From Parafilimonas sp. (GTDB taxonomy: Bacteria > Bacteroidota > Bacteroidia > Chitinophagales > Chitinophagaceae), in the NCBI GenBank assembly GCA_019247895.1, contig JAFBAF010000162.1, positions 1-32,936 of the forward strand: a stretch of 32,936 bases of DNA, written 5' to 3'. The position numbers and the translations under genes were made by a program. This document shows positions 9,188 to 17,371 of this stretch, piece by piece. The number at the start of each line of letters is the position of its first letter. Position 1 is the stretch's first letter. The notes beneath the pieces are model-generated. The model had not been told where the DNA came from and ran no database searches. It was given only the letters and a program-made list of their open reading frames with translations.

Positions 9188-9772
9188 ATGGGTAAAACAA
9201 GGCTCGAAGCTTTTAGTGATGGTGTTATCGCTATTATCATCACTATTATGGTGCTTGAATTAAAAGTTCCTGAAGGCGCAACATTACAAGCGCTTCAACC
9301 AATCGCTCCGGTATTTTTCAGTTATTTACTCAGTTTCATTTTTATAGGAATTTATTGGAACAATCATCATCACTTAATGCATTTGGTAAAACATATTAGT
9401 GCAGGCATAATGTGGATGAATCTGAATTTATTGTTTTGGCTTTCATTAGTTCCGTTTGCAACAGCATGGCTTGGACAAAATCATTTTCAGCCATTTCCGG
9501 TAGCCCTGTATGCGGTTTTGCTTGATTTATGCGGAGTGGCCTATACTTTTTTACAAGTTGCTATTGAAAAGTGCCACAAAGACGAAACACGTTTAACAGA
9601 TGTAATGAAGCAGCAAAGAGGTAAAGGAATAGCTTCTTTACTTTTATACACAGCCTCAATTCCATTCGCTTATGTTAATACGCTTATCTCAGGTTTATTA
9701 TTTATAACCGTTGCAATTATGTGGTTCATTCCTGACAAAAAAATTGAAAAACTTGTAAGTAATGAACATTAA
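9188..9772 (+). CDS. TMEM175-family (DUF1211) potassium channel-like membrane protein
   Basis: This integral membrane protein of 194 residues has about six transmembrane helices. Its start, TRLEAFSDGVIAIIITIMVL, carries the FSDG motif that lines the pore of TMEM175-type potassium channels; bacterial members of about 200 residues form tetramers. The LELKVP and YWNNHHHLMHLVKHI segments also match the family. The start codon lies 4 bp after the hydrolase stop, which implies co-transcription. There is no functional link to the SusCD locus that I can see, so the neighbourhood may simply be an operon of convenience. Confidence 0.88.
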   Translation: MGKTRLEAFSDGVIAIIITIMVLELKVPEGATLQALQPIAPVFFSYLLSFIFIGIYWNNHHHLMHLVKHISAGIMWMNLNLLFWLSLVPFATAWLGQNHFQPFPVALYAVLLDLCGVAYTFLQVAIEKCHKDETRLTDVMKQQRGKGIASLLLYTASIPFAYVNTLISGLLFITVAIMWFIPDKKIEKLVSNEH

Positions 9773-9873
9773 ATATTGGCAGAATGCGCTATAATTATAA
9801 TAAGTATTTTAATAGATTGTTATTTTATTCCCGTAAAAAAATCCTTATTATATCTTTATCCTTTAATTCATTA

Positions 9874-10197
9874 ATGAAAAAAGCGCTTAGAAAATTTATT
9901 TCTGTTTTTCTGTTAGTGATTTTTATGCTCGGCTCAGGCGCAGGCCAGCTAATTCATGCCGCGTTTCATAAACACGATTTTGATGTTGTACAAGAAACCA
10001 GCAAAACAACATTCGGTTTACAACACACTTATTGTACCGCATTGCAATTAATGCTGCCTGAATTTTCAGGCTCAGGCATCATTGGTATTCCTTCAAAAAT
10101 TTACGCACAACGCGTTTTATTTTTTGTTGATGTAATCTCGATTCCACTCGTCTATTCTTTCAAAACTTCAGACAGAGCTCCTCCTATTTACGCATGA
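9874..10197 (+). CDS. Small secreted or membrane-anchored His-containing protein of the metal-uptake cluster
   Basis: This is a 107-residue protein without a recognised domain. I start at the ATG at 9874, which gives a clean basic n-region and hydrophobic segment (about residues 9-20); an ATG at 9784 would add a poorly plausible 30 residues. After the hydrophobic segment come possible metal ligands: H28, H32, H34, D35 (IHAAFHKHDF), then H51 and C54 (LQHTYC). The C-terminus is APPIYA. Similar small His/Cys proteins are often found next to zinc or copper transport genes in Bacteroidota, so a role in metal binding at the envelope is possible. This is inference; the neighbours downstream are metal-transport genes. 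Confidence 0.6.
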   Translation: MKKALRKFISVFLLVIFMLGSGAGQLIHAAFHKHDFDVVQETSKTTFGLQHTYCTALQLMLPEFSGSGIIGIPSKIYAQRVLFFVDVISIPLVYSFKTSDRAPPIYA

Positions 10198-10206
10198 TGA
10201 TCTTGT

Positions 10207-10241
10207 AAGCTGAGTTTTGCAGCTTTAATTTTATTTTTTCG
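10207..10241 (+). terminator. Weak hairpin with T-rich tail between the small protein and porin-like genes
   Basis: A 6-bp perfect stem (AAGCTG / CAGCTT, arms 10207-10212 and 10220-10225) with a 7-base loop is followed by a T-rich tract. It sits just before the ATG of the next gene. The stem is short, so it may be a weak terminator or attenuator within the operon, or chance. Confidence 0.35.
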
Positions 10242-10261
10242 TCATGCTAAATTCTTTTTTC

Positions 10262-11440
10262 ATGCACTCAAAAAAATATTTGTCATATTTAATTATAAAC
10301 ATTTGCTTGCTTTTACTTTTAATCTCAATTACTCACGTGCAGGCACAATCTGTTACTGATAGCAGTGCTGCCGCTGATTCAATTGCATTATTAAAGCAAA
10401 TAGAAGCGCAAATGCAAACTGCTGATACAACGCAGCAACCGGTAACTGCACAACCTCGTTCAAGTCTTTCATTTAATCCTGATATTGGTGTTATCGGAGA
10501 TTTCCAGGGTTCTTACATTAGCAAGGGCAGCAGGAATTTTGATATGTATTTGAATGAAACAGAGATATCATTACAAGCAACAGTTGATCCTTATGCACGT
10601 GCAGATTTTTTTTTATCTTTCGGAAGAGATCCTGCAACAGGAAAATATGGTGCAACTGTTGAGGAAGGTTATTTAACCACACTTTCATTGCCGGCGAGGC
10701 TTCAATTAAAGGCGGGAAAATTTCGCGAAGCTGTAGGAAGGATAAATCCAACACATCCTCATGCATTACCATTTATTGATTTGCCAAATGCGTATGTGAA
10801 TTTATTTGGCGGGGAGGGATTGAATGATGAAGGTGTTTCGCTAAGCTGGCTGATTCCGAATAAAGCATTTTACCAGGAATTGATTTTTCAAACAACTTCA
10901 GGCTATACTGAATCACCTGCATTTGCACGCAGCTCAGGAAATCATTTAATTTATCTCGGGCACTTGAAAAATTTTTTTACACTAAGTGATAATGCTACAC
11001 TCGAATTAGGTTTGACAGGAATTTCAGGGCCGAATGATTCTTCACGCACAACAAATATTGCAGCAGGCGATCTTACATACAAATACAAACCTGTACAATT
11101 AAATACTTATCATTCACTCACATGGCAAAGCGAATTTTATTACAGCCATAATAATCAAACAGAAAATAATGCGGTAAATGCAATTGGACTATATTCTTAC
11201 CTGCAATATCAATTGGCTAAAAGAACTTTTTTAACAGGCAGGTATGATTATGGTGAAAAACCTTACAACAGTGAAATAAAAGAGCAGGCATATTCACTTA
11301 CTTTCGGATGGTATGCAACTGAGTTTTCAAAAATAGAAGTTGAAGGAAAAACAACAGATGATAACATCAGTTCGAGATTTTACCAGGCATGGTTAAGATG
11401 GATATTTGTAATTGGTGCGCATGGTGCTCATCAGTATTAA
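10262..11440 (+). CDS. Outer-membrane porin-like barrel protein of the metal-uptake cluster
   Basis: This exported protein of 392 residues starts from the ATG at 10262 (an in-frame ATG at 10244 would add six residues). The signal peptide ends near VQAQ, followed by a Ser/Thr/Gln-rich linker with a predicted short helix (ALLKQIEAQMQ). The rest is strand-rich, with segments such as FNPDIGVIGDFQGSYI, ARADFFLSFGRDP, LQLKAGKFREAVGRINPTHPHALPFID and GEGLNDEGVSL. These resemble porin-type barrels found next to zinc-binding-protein genes in Bacteroidota. The GKFR..GR.N..H pattern recalls phosphate-selective-porin-like proteins. It sits 48 bp before the TroA/ZnuA-like gene. It may let a metal or metal complex cross the outer membrane; that is inferred from context. 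Confidence 0.65.
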   Translation: MHSKKYLSYLIINICLLLLLISITHVQAQSVTDSSAAADSIALLKQIEAQMQTADTTQQPVTAQPRSSLSFNPDIGVIGDFQGSYISKGSRNFDMYLNETEISLQATVDPYARADFFLSFGRDPATGKYGATVEEGYLTTLSLPARLQLKAGKFREAVGRINPTHPHALPFIDLPNAYVNLFGGEGLNDEGVSLSWLIPNKAFYQELIFQTTSGYTESPAFARSSGNHLIYLGHLKNFFTLSDNATLELGLTGISGPNDSSRTTNIAAGDLTYKYKPVQLNTYHSLTWQSEFYYSHNNQTENNAVNAIGLYSYLQYQLAKRTFLTGRYDYGEKPYNSEIKEQAYSLTFGWYATEFSKIEVEGKTTDDNISSRFYQAWLRWIFVIGAHGAHQY

Positions 11441-11488
11441 TTCGACATTTAATAATTCGATAATTGACAATGAAAAATAAATTTATTT

Positions 11489-12388
11489 ATGAAACGAATA
11501 GCAATTATAGCAATTGTATTTGCAATTTTTCAGTCAGCTAATGCAAAAACAATTAAAGTTGTAACTACACTTACAGATTTAAGAAGTATAACTGAAATGA
11601 TTGGCGGAGATAAAGTTGCAGTAACATCAATTGCAACAGGATATCAAAATCCGCACTTTGTTGATCCGAAGCCAAGTTATATCATCAGCTTATCAAATGC
11701 TGATATGTATGTAACTGTTGGGCTTGATCTGGAAACAGGTTGGTCTCCACAATTGCTGGCAAGTTCCCGAAATACAAAAATTCAGAAAGGTTCTGCCGGT
11801 TATGTTGATGCATCTGAAGGAATAGGTTTGTTGCAGGTGCCTACTGCTGCAAACAGAGCTGAAGGTGATATTCACATTTATGGAAACCCGCATTACTGGC
11901 TCGATCCTTTAAACGGAAAGGTAATTGCAAGAAATATTGCGAATGGTTTAGAAAGAGTTGATCCCGGGGATAAGGCCATATTCGAGGCAAATCTTCAAAA
12001 ATTCTATTCAAATATCGATGCTAAATTAAAAGAATGGGCGGCAAAAATGGCGCCGTTCAAAGGCACAAAAATTATAGCCTATCATAACGAATGGGTTTAC
12101 TTTGAAAAACGTTTTGGTTTGCAGATCGTTGATTTTATGGAGCCAAAACCTGGTATTCCGCCAACACCTTCGCAGTTAGTAAAAGTGATCAATGAAATAA
12201 AATCAAACAATATTAAAGTAATAATCTCATCGCCGTATTTTTCAACATCTTCATCTGATGTAGTATCTAAGCAAACCGGCGTAAAGGCATTAACAATGGC
12301 AACCTCAACCGGTGCGTTTCCATCAGTAAAAACTTATTTTGATGTGTTTGATTATGATATAAACCAGTTAATAGCGGCGTTGAAATAA
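11489..12388 (+). CDS. znuA: Zinc/manganese ABC transporter substrate-binding protein (TroA/ZnuA family)
   Basis: This periplasmic metal-binding protein of 299 residues belongs to the cluster A-I family. Residues 1-19 are a signal peptide (ending SANA). The expected ligand set of three His and one acidic residue is visible: H56 (YQNPHFVDP), H135 (YGNPHYWLDP), H199 (IAYHNEW) and D285 (KTYFDVFDYD). The EPKPGIPPTPSQL segment is also characteristic. The His-rich flexible loop of classic E. coli ZnuA is absent, so manganese or iron is possible as well as zinc. The cognate permease follows after 63 bp, but no ATPase of the type is present in the window. Confidence 0.9.
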   Translation: MKRIAIIAIVFAIFQSANAKTIKVVTTLTDLRSITEMIGGDKVAVTSIATGYQNPHFVDPKPSYIISLSNADMYVTVGLDLETGWSPQLLASSRNTKIQKGSAGYVDASEGIGLLQVPTAANRAEGDIHIYGNPHYWLDPLNGKVIARNIANGLERVDPGDKAIFEANLQKFYSNIDAKLKEWAAKMAPFKGTKIIAYHNEWVYFEKRFGLQIVDFMEPKPGIPPTPSQLVKVINEIKSNNIKVIISSPYFSTSSSDVVSKQTGVKALTMATSTGAFPSVKTYFDVFDYDINQLIAALK

Positions 12389-12451
12389 TCTCTTGCAAAT
12401 TTTGGTAGTAAATTTAAAAAGGATGAGAATTAAAAATATAAATTCATAGAT

Positions 12452-13285
12452 ATGTTTGATATGTTCCAGTTGCCTTTTATGGTGCAGGCATTTGCAGCAG
12501 CAATTATAACAGGCGTTTTATTATCTTATCTCGGTGTGCATGTTGTAGGCAGAGGTATTGTGTTTGTTGATTTGGCACTTGGCCAAATTTCTTCATTGGG
12601 TGTGGCGTTTGCTGCTTTTATTGGAGCAGGATTAACATCCATTCCGCTGATTTTTACATTAGTTGGAGCATTGTTGATGTCGTTTATCAACATCCGTGAT
12701 AAGCGCTTAAAGCAGGAAGCCATAATTGGCATTTTGTATGCATTTGCGTCCTCGCTTACCGTGCTGCTTATTTCAAAAACACCGCATGGCGATTCGGATA
12801 TACAGGAAGTATTATTTGGAAATATTCTATCTGTAAGCTGGCAACAAATCACAACGCTGGGAATTGTTTTTGGAGCGATAGCACTAACTCATTTAATTTT
12901 TTTCAAAAAGTTTTTTACATTAACAGAGTCATTTGAAAACGGAGAAAATCATCTCGTCGGAATTTTTAATGTATGGAACTTTTTGTTCTACATTTCTATA
13001 GGTTTAGCAATAGTTTTTGCAGTAAAAATAAATGGCGTTATTCCTGTATTTTCTTATTTAATCATTCCTGCAGTATCCGCAATATTGATTTCAAAAAAGA
13101 AGCTTACCGTAATAGTTATTGCATTCATAATAAGCATCCTCGCAGGTTTCTTTGGATTGAATTTTTCTTTTCATTACGATTTTCCCGCAGGATCTTCAAT
13201 AGTAACCATACTCGGGATAATTTTTATTTTGGCTGCAACTTTTAATATAATAAGAGGATCAGGTAAAAGAAAGGTTAGTGCTTAA
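12452..13285 (+). CDS. znuB: Metal ABC transporter permease (ABC-3/ZnuB family)
   Basis: This inner-membrane permease of 277 residues has about eight transmembrane helices and pairs with the preceding binding protein. The N-terminal segment VQAFAAAIITGVLLSYLGVH and the conserved GRGIVFVDLALGQISSLGVAFA are typical of ABC-3 permeases. IREKRLKQEAIIGILYAFASSL-type coupling-loop sequence is also seen (here IRDKRLKQEAIIGILYAF). An HGDSDIQEVLFGNILSV segment completes the match. Its TAA stop overlaps by 4 bp the stop of a small gene on the opposite strand. The ATP-binding subunit must be encoded elsewhere. Confidence 0.92.
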   Translation: MFDMFQLPFMVQAFAAAIITGVLLSYLGVHVVGRGIVFVDLALGQISSLGVAFAAFIGAGLTSIPLIFTLVGALLMSFINIRDKRLKQEAIIGILYAFASSLTVLLISKTPHGDSDIQEVLFGNILSVSWQQITTLGIVFGAIALTHLIFFKKFFTLTESFENGENHLVGIFNVWNFLFYISIGLAIVFAVKINGVIPVFSYLIIPAVSAILISKKKLTVIVIAFIISILAGFFGLNFSFHYDFPAGSSIVTILGIIFILAATFNIIRGSGKRKVSA

Positions 13286-13461
13286 TCTCTTTCTGTTTGG
13301 GCTTCCTTTGATTCCTGTACGCTTTCCAAATCTTCAGCGGTAATTTTTTTGTTATCGTTTTTGTTGAAAGGGTTTTTTACGTTTAGCACTTTTTCATCAT
13401 CGTTATTTTCATTGTTTGTGTCTGATGAAGGTGACGTTGGTAAATTTTTATCGTCGTTCAT
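13282..13461 (-). CDS. Small acidic protein ending KEAQTERD
   Basis: This is a 59-residue hydrophilic protein, start MNDDKNLPTSPSSDTNNEND and end SVQESKEAQTERD. It is strongly charged and rich in Asn, Asp, Glu and Lys, with no hydrophobic core, so it is probably disordered. I recall short Bacteroidota proteins that end in the same kind of KEAQTERD tail, which is my main reason to call it real; this is recollection and was not searched. The reading frame covers the otherwise empty stretch between the permease and the sarcosine-oxidase-like gene, and its TAA overlaps the permease TAA on the other strand. Function unknown. Confidence 0.6.
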   Translation of the reverse strand: MNDDKNLPTSPSSDTNNENNDDEKVLNVKNPFNKNDNKKITAEDLESVQESKEAQTERD

Positions 13462-13520
13462 AAAATGTTTTTATATAACTGCAATAAAAATGAAGCCAAA
13501 ATTATCGGCGCTTACTATTT

Positions 13521-14648
13521 TTAAAATCTATTTATGCGGAATGGCGAAATATTAAAATCTAAATCTTTTTCCGTTGCCATATTAGAAAGTATTTCTCCTA
13601 TTGCGCTTGAGAATTTAAAACCATGACCTGAACAAGGGCTCGCAATAATTATATTTTTATTCGAAGGATAATAATCAATTATGAAATGTTCATCCGGCGT
13701 GTTTGTGTACATACAAACATCTGAAAAATTAAATACTGCAGATATACTAAAATAGTTATTCAGTATATTTTTCATCTGGTCAATTTCATCCTCAAAAACT
13801 TCTTTGGAAAGCAAATCCGGATGAATGGACTGCCCTTCGTGATGTGGTGCAATTTTTAAACCATTGCCTAAATCAGGAAAACCATAAAAAATATGTTCGT
13901 TCGTGTATTGCCAAATAAATATGGGCAAGTGTTCCGGTTTAATAAATAGCTGACGCTGTTCATCTGTATTTTTAAACCAAAACAACACTTGTCGTTTAAC
14001 AGTTAACGGCAACCTTAATTCGGGAAGCAGATCGCTTAACCACGCGCCAACACTTACAATTAATTTCTCAGCCGCATACGTGTCTTTATTAGTAGTAATT
14101 TCAACCCAATCGGTTTTTATGTGGATAGATTCAACAATTTCATTTAATAATAATTCTGCACCATTTTTTTCGGCTAATTGCAAATTGATCTTTATGCATT
14201 CCTCGGGAAATAAAATGCCGGCACTTTGTTCAACTACAGCAACAGTATCTTCAGTTGGCTTTAAAGCAGGAAATCTTTTTGCGATTTCCTGATTGTTTAA
14301 ATATTCATAAGGCACATCATGTGTTTCAGCACTTAACCTTGCGCCTCTTACTACATTTGAATTTTCATTGCCTAAAATAATGCCGCCTGTTTTTAATAGA
14401 ATTTTTCTACCTGATATTTGCTCCAGTTCATTCCATAACTCATAAGCTTTTTTTACTAATGGTACATACATCGGGCTTTCATGGTAAGCTTGCCTGATGA
14501 TCCTGCTTTGCCCATGAGATGAGCCAAAATCATGCGGCGGTTTAAATCTTTCTATGCCGCAAATTTTTATATTCTGTTTTGAAAGATGATATAAGGCTGA
14601 ACTTCCGTGTGCACCTAGGCCTAAAACAATTACATCAAACGTTTTCAT
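13521..14648 (-). CDS. solA: Monomeric sarcosine oxidase / N-methyltryptophan oxidase-like flavoenzyme
   Basis: This FAD enzyme of 375 residues oxidises N-methyl amino acids (sarcosine, N-methyltryptophan or pipecolate) with oxygen. The Rossmann motif is G10-L-G12-A-H-G15, followed by the family signature HDFGSSHGQSRIIR. Cys312 in CMYTNTPDEHFIID matches the cysteine that carries covalent FAD in monomeric sarcosine oxidase. SGHGFKFSSAIGEIL lies near the C-terminus, as expected. Length is normal. It is divergent from the APC permease gene 79 bp away, so a transported amino acid could be its substrate. Family is firm; the exact substrate is not. Confidence 0.88.
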   Translation of the reverse strand: MKTFDVIVLGLGAHGSSALYHLSKQNIKICGIERFKPPHDFGSSHGQSRIIRQAYHESPMYVPLVKKAYELWNELEQISGRKILLKTGGIILGNENSNVVRGARLSAETHDVPYEYLNNQEIAKRFPALKPTEDTVAVVEQSAGILFPEECIKINLQLAEKNGAELLLNEIVESIHIKTDWVEITTNKDTYAAEKLIVSVGAWLSDLLPELRLPLTVKRQVLFWFKNTDEQRQLFIKPEHLPIFIWQYTNEHIFYGFPDLGNGLKIAPHHEGQSIHPDLLSKEVFEDEIDQMKNILNNYFSISAVFNFSDVCMYTNTPDEHFIIDYYPSNKNIIIASPCSGHGFKFSSAIGEILSNMATEKDLDFNISPFRINRF

Positions 14649-14727
14649 AAAGATGCAAACTTATTTTTTTTATTGTAAAGGGAAATTAAGGCAAGTGTCG
14701 TATTTGTTTTTGTTTTTATTTTAAATA

Positions 14728-16209
14728 ATGATTGAGCAAAAAACCGAACAACTTCCAACTCATTTTAAACCAAAATTAGGTTTGCTTGATGCAACGATGA
14801 TTGTTGCCGGGTGTATGGTTGGCTCAGGAATATTTATTGTAAGTTCTTACACCGTACAAGATGTTGGAAGTACAGGCTGGCTAATATTTGTTTGGGTGCT
14901 TACAGCTTTAATGACTGTTGCCGCAGCATTAAGTTTTGTTGAACTAAGCGCACTTTTTCCAAGGGCCGGCGGCACCTACATTTATCTTAAAGAAGCGTAC
15001 AACCCGTTAATCGGTTTTTTATATGGCTGGAGTTTCTTTACAGTTATTCAAGCAGGTATGATTGCTGCTGTTGGTGTTTCATTCAGCAAATTTGCTGCGT
15101 ATATTTTCCCTTCATTAAGTGAAAGCAATATTATTTTTCATTCATCTTTTATTAATATTTCAGCAGCTCAATTGTTTGGTATTGCACAAATTATTTTGCT
15201 TACATATATTAACTCACTTGGCATTCAAACAGGCAAAATTATCCAGGATATTCTTACTGTTATTAAACTGCTGATGTTGTTTGGTTTGATCGTTTGCGGT
15301 TTTGCTCTGGCATTTAATAAAGATATATGGAATGCAAACTGGCAACATCCGTTTACTATTATGCGGCATTCATCAAGTATGCCAGGTTATAATGGCAAAC
15401 AAGACTTCTGGATGCATGTTACAGGCTTTTCTGTGTTTGGTGCAGTTGCAGCAGCAATGGTTGGTGCAATACTCACCAGCGATTCATGGTATAATATAAC
15501 TTTTATTGCAGGTGAAGTAAAAAATCCAAAACGCAATGTTGGTTTAAGTCTTTTCCTCGGCACACTCATCGTGACAACGTTGTATTGTTTGTGTAATGTA
15601 ATGTACGTTGCTGTGTTGCCTCTTGGTCATTCACCTGCGGATGCACAAAGCATTGCATTTGCACAGGATAATCGCGTTGGTGTGGTTGCAGCGTTGCAAA
15701 TATTTGGTGCAAAATCAGCGCTTGTTGTTGCATTTTTAATTATGCTTTCTAATCTGGGCTGTAATAATGGCCTTGTACTTTCGGGAGCAAGAGTATATTA
15801 TGCAATGGCAAAAGATGGATTATTTTTTAAAAGCACCGGCAAACTTAATAAAGCCGCTGTGCCTGCAAATGGTTTATGGTTACAATGCCTTGTTGCGAGT
15901 ATGCTTTGTTTAAGCGGAAAGTATGGCGATCTGCTCGATTATATTTCTTTTGTTGTGATGTTGTTTTATGTTATTACTATTGGTGGCGTAATTGTTTTAA
16001 GAAAAAAGAAGCCCGATTTGCCACGTGCATATAAAGCATTTGGTTACCCTGTTGTTCCAATAATTTATATGATACTTGCTTCTGTATTTTGTATTTCGCT
16101 TATTATTTATCGCCCGGATTTTACTATCAGAGGATTGATTATTGTTTTAGCAGGAATACCTGTTTATTATTTTGCCATTGCAGGAAAGAAGAATAAAATG
16201 CCTGATTGA
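14728..16209 (+). CDS. APC-superfamily amino-acid permease
   Basis: This inner-membrane transporter of 493 residues has about 12 transmembrane helices and takes up or exchanges amino acids. The helix-1 motif MIVAGCMVGSGIFIVSS contains the glycine-rich GSGIF unwound region that binds the substrate backbone in APC transporters. LSALFPRAGGTYIYLKEAY is the typical helix-3 region, and AGEVKNPKRNVGLSL is the conserved loop. A cytoplasmic Lys-rich tail closes the protein. It is flanked by two FAD amine/amino-acid oxidase genes, one divergent and one convergent with no gap (its TGA is at 16207-16209 and the neighbour's stop starts at 16210). Substrate unknown. Confidence 0.92.
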   Translation: MIEQKTEQLPTHFKPKLGLLDATMIVAGCMVGSGIFIVSSYTVQDVGSTGWLIFVWVLTALMTVAAALSFVELSALFPRAGGTYIYLKEAYNPLIGFLYGWSFFTVIQAGMIAAVGVSFSKFAAYIFPSLSESNIIFHSSFINISAAQLFGIAQIILLTYINSLGIQTGKIIQDILTVIKLLMLFGLIVCGFALAFNKDIWNANWQHPFTIMRHSSSMPGYNGKQDFWMHVTGFSVFGAVAAAMVGAILTSDSWYNITFIAGEVKNPKRNVGLSLFLGTLIVTTLYCLCNVMYVAVLPLGHSPADAQSIAFAQDNRVGVVAALQIFGAKSALVVAFLIMLSNLGCNNGLVLSGARVYYAMAKDGLFFKSTGKLNKAAVPANGLWLQCLVASMLCLSGKYGDLLDYISFVVMLFYVITIGGVIVLRKKKPDLPRAYKAFGYPVVPIIYMILASVFCISLIIYRPDFTIRGLIIVLAGIPVYYFAIAGKKNKMPD

Positions 16210-17277
16210 TTAAATATTATCACTCAGCATTTTTGAAAAGCGCTGCACGTCGGCTAATGGATCGATTGGATTTTTATATTCTAAATGTTTAACCAGTTCT
16301 TTTGCAAACCATGGTGCTAAAGAACAACCTTTTGAGCCCATTCCATTTAAAATAGCGATTTGTTTGTAAACAGGATGAGTGCCAACAAACGGCCTTCGTT
16401 CAACTGTTGCGGGTCGTAATGAAGCCCAATGCTCCTTAATTGCAAAAGGCATTTTCAAGATTGATTGAAGTGATGTGGTTGTGGTTTGTTTGAAATCTTC
16501 TGTTGGCTCAGTTGTTTGAAAATTTAATTCATTGCTGCTGCCTATCCACCAAAAATTAGTTTGTAAAGCAATAAGTGTAAGATGACCAAACTTATAAGTG
16601 TAATTTGAATTCAAACCATCAATTTCAGCAATTAATGCCTGTCCTTTATTATTAATAAAAGGTAACTTCATCCAATACATGCTGAATGATGATTGTATGC
16701 CGTTTGCATAAATAATTTTTTTTGCCTGGATGTTTTTATATTGAACAAAATCATCTTGGAAGCTTATTTCGTTTTCATCAAACATTTCATTGATCAATAA
16801 ATTTTGTTGTAGTAAAAATTTTCTGCATGAGCTCAAAAATTCATGCATTGAAACAACATAACAAGGTGCTATTTCAAATACATCAAAAGGAAAATAAAAA
16901 TAAGAATGCAGTTCTTCTTTTGTTATGCCCGGTGATTGAATATAACTGTTTTGCTGTTTTATTCTGGACTGAAATGCATTTTGCAGATCTGGTGCTGAAG
17001 GAAAAACCAAAACGTTTTTTTGATTGATCGACTGCGTATTAAAAAAAGATGAAGCTGCATTGTATTCCTGCCACACAAATGGCATCAATTTATCAGCCAT
17101 CCATGTTGTAACTACCCTCCGGCCCGTAACAGGGTTTATTAATCCACTTGAAACATTACTTGCAGTTTGCAAATCTTCTTTATCGATAACAACAAATGTT
17201 TTGTTTTCATGCAACAAATAATAGCTAAGCCATGTACCGCAAACTCCCTGGCCAATAATTATATAATCAACAGTCAT
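16210..17277 (-). CDS. FAD-dependent oxidoreductase of the DAO family
   Basis: This flavoprotein of 355 residues starts at the ATG at 17277, which places the dinucleotide-binding motif at the N-terminus (VDYIIIGQGVCGTWLSYYLL, G9-x-G11-x-x-G14). An upstream in-frame ATG (17343) would add 22 hydrophobic residues and overlap a terminator, so I reject it. SSGLINPVTGRRVVTTW is typical of D-amino-acid-oxidase-like (DAO) proteins. The C-terminal ILNGMGSKGCSLAPWFAKEL is the usual FAD/substrate region. It resembles glycine oxidase and MnmC-type oxidases but has no methyltransferase part. Substrate unknown. It is convergent with the permease gene. Confidence 0.75.
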   Translation of the reverse strand: MTVDYIIIGQGVCGTWLSYYLLHENKTFVVIDKEDLQTASNVSSGLINPVTGRRVVTTWMADKLMPFVWQEYNAASSFFNTQSINQKNVLVFPSAPDLQNAFQSRIKQQNSYIQSPGITKEELHSYFYFPFDVFEIAPCYVVSMHEFLSSCRKFLLQQNLLINEMFDENEISFQDDFVQYKNIQAKKIIYANGIQSSFSMYWMKLPFINNKGQALIAEIDGLNSNYTYKFGHLTLIALQTNFWWIGSSNELNFQTTEPTEDFKQTTTTSLQSILKMPFAIKEHWASLRPATVERRPFVGTHPVYKQIAILNGMGSKGCSLAPWFAKELVKHLEYKNPIDPLADVQRFSKMLSDNI

Positions 17278-17320
17278 TAATACAAATAACGTTATTAATA
17301 AGATGCATAAATATTTGACA

Positions 17321-17350
17321 ATAAAAAACCGCCTTGTTGCCAAGACGGTT
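17321..17350 (-). terminator. Intrinsic terminator of the DUF4397 lipoprotein gene
   Basis: On the minus strand, arms AACCGTCTTG and CAAGGCGGTT (17350-17341 and 17336-17327) pair with one mismatch around a 4-base loop, followed by a run of T. It lies 21 bp after the stop of the lipoprotein gene and upstream of the start of the FAD oxidoreductase, so it separates the two transcripts. Confidence 0.8.
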
Positions 17351-17371
17351 CAAACTTATTAAATGCTCCTA

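Noticed and set aside
14656-14663. TAnnTTTG match (TAAGTTTG on the minus strand) before the sarcosine-oxidase-like gene
   Set aside because: The transcription start would fall at the ATG itself and there is no -33 element; chance in AT-rich DNA is likely.
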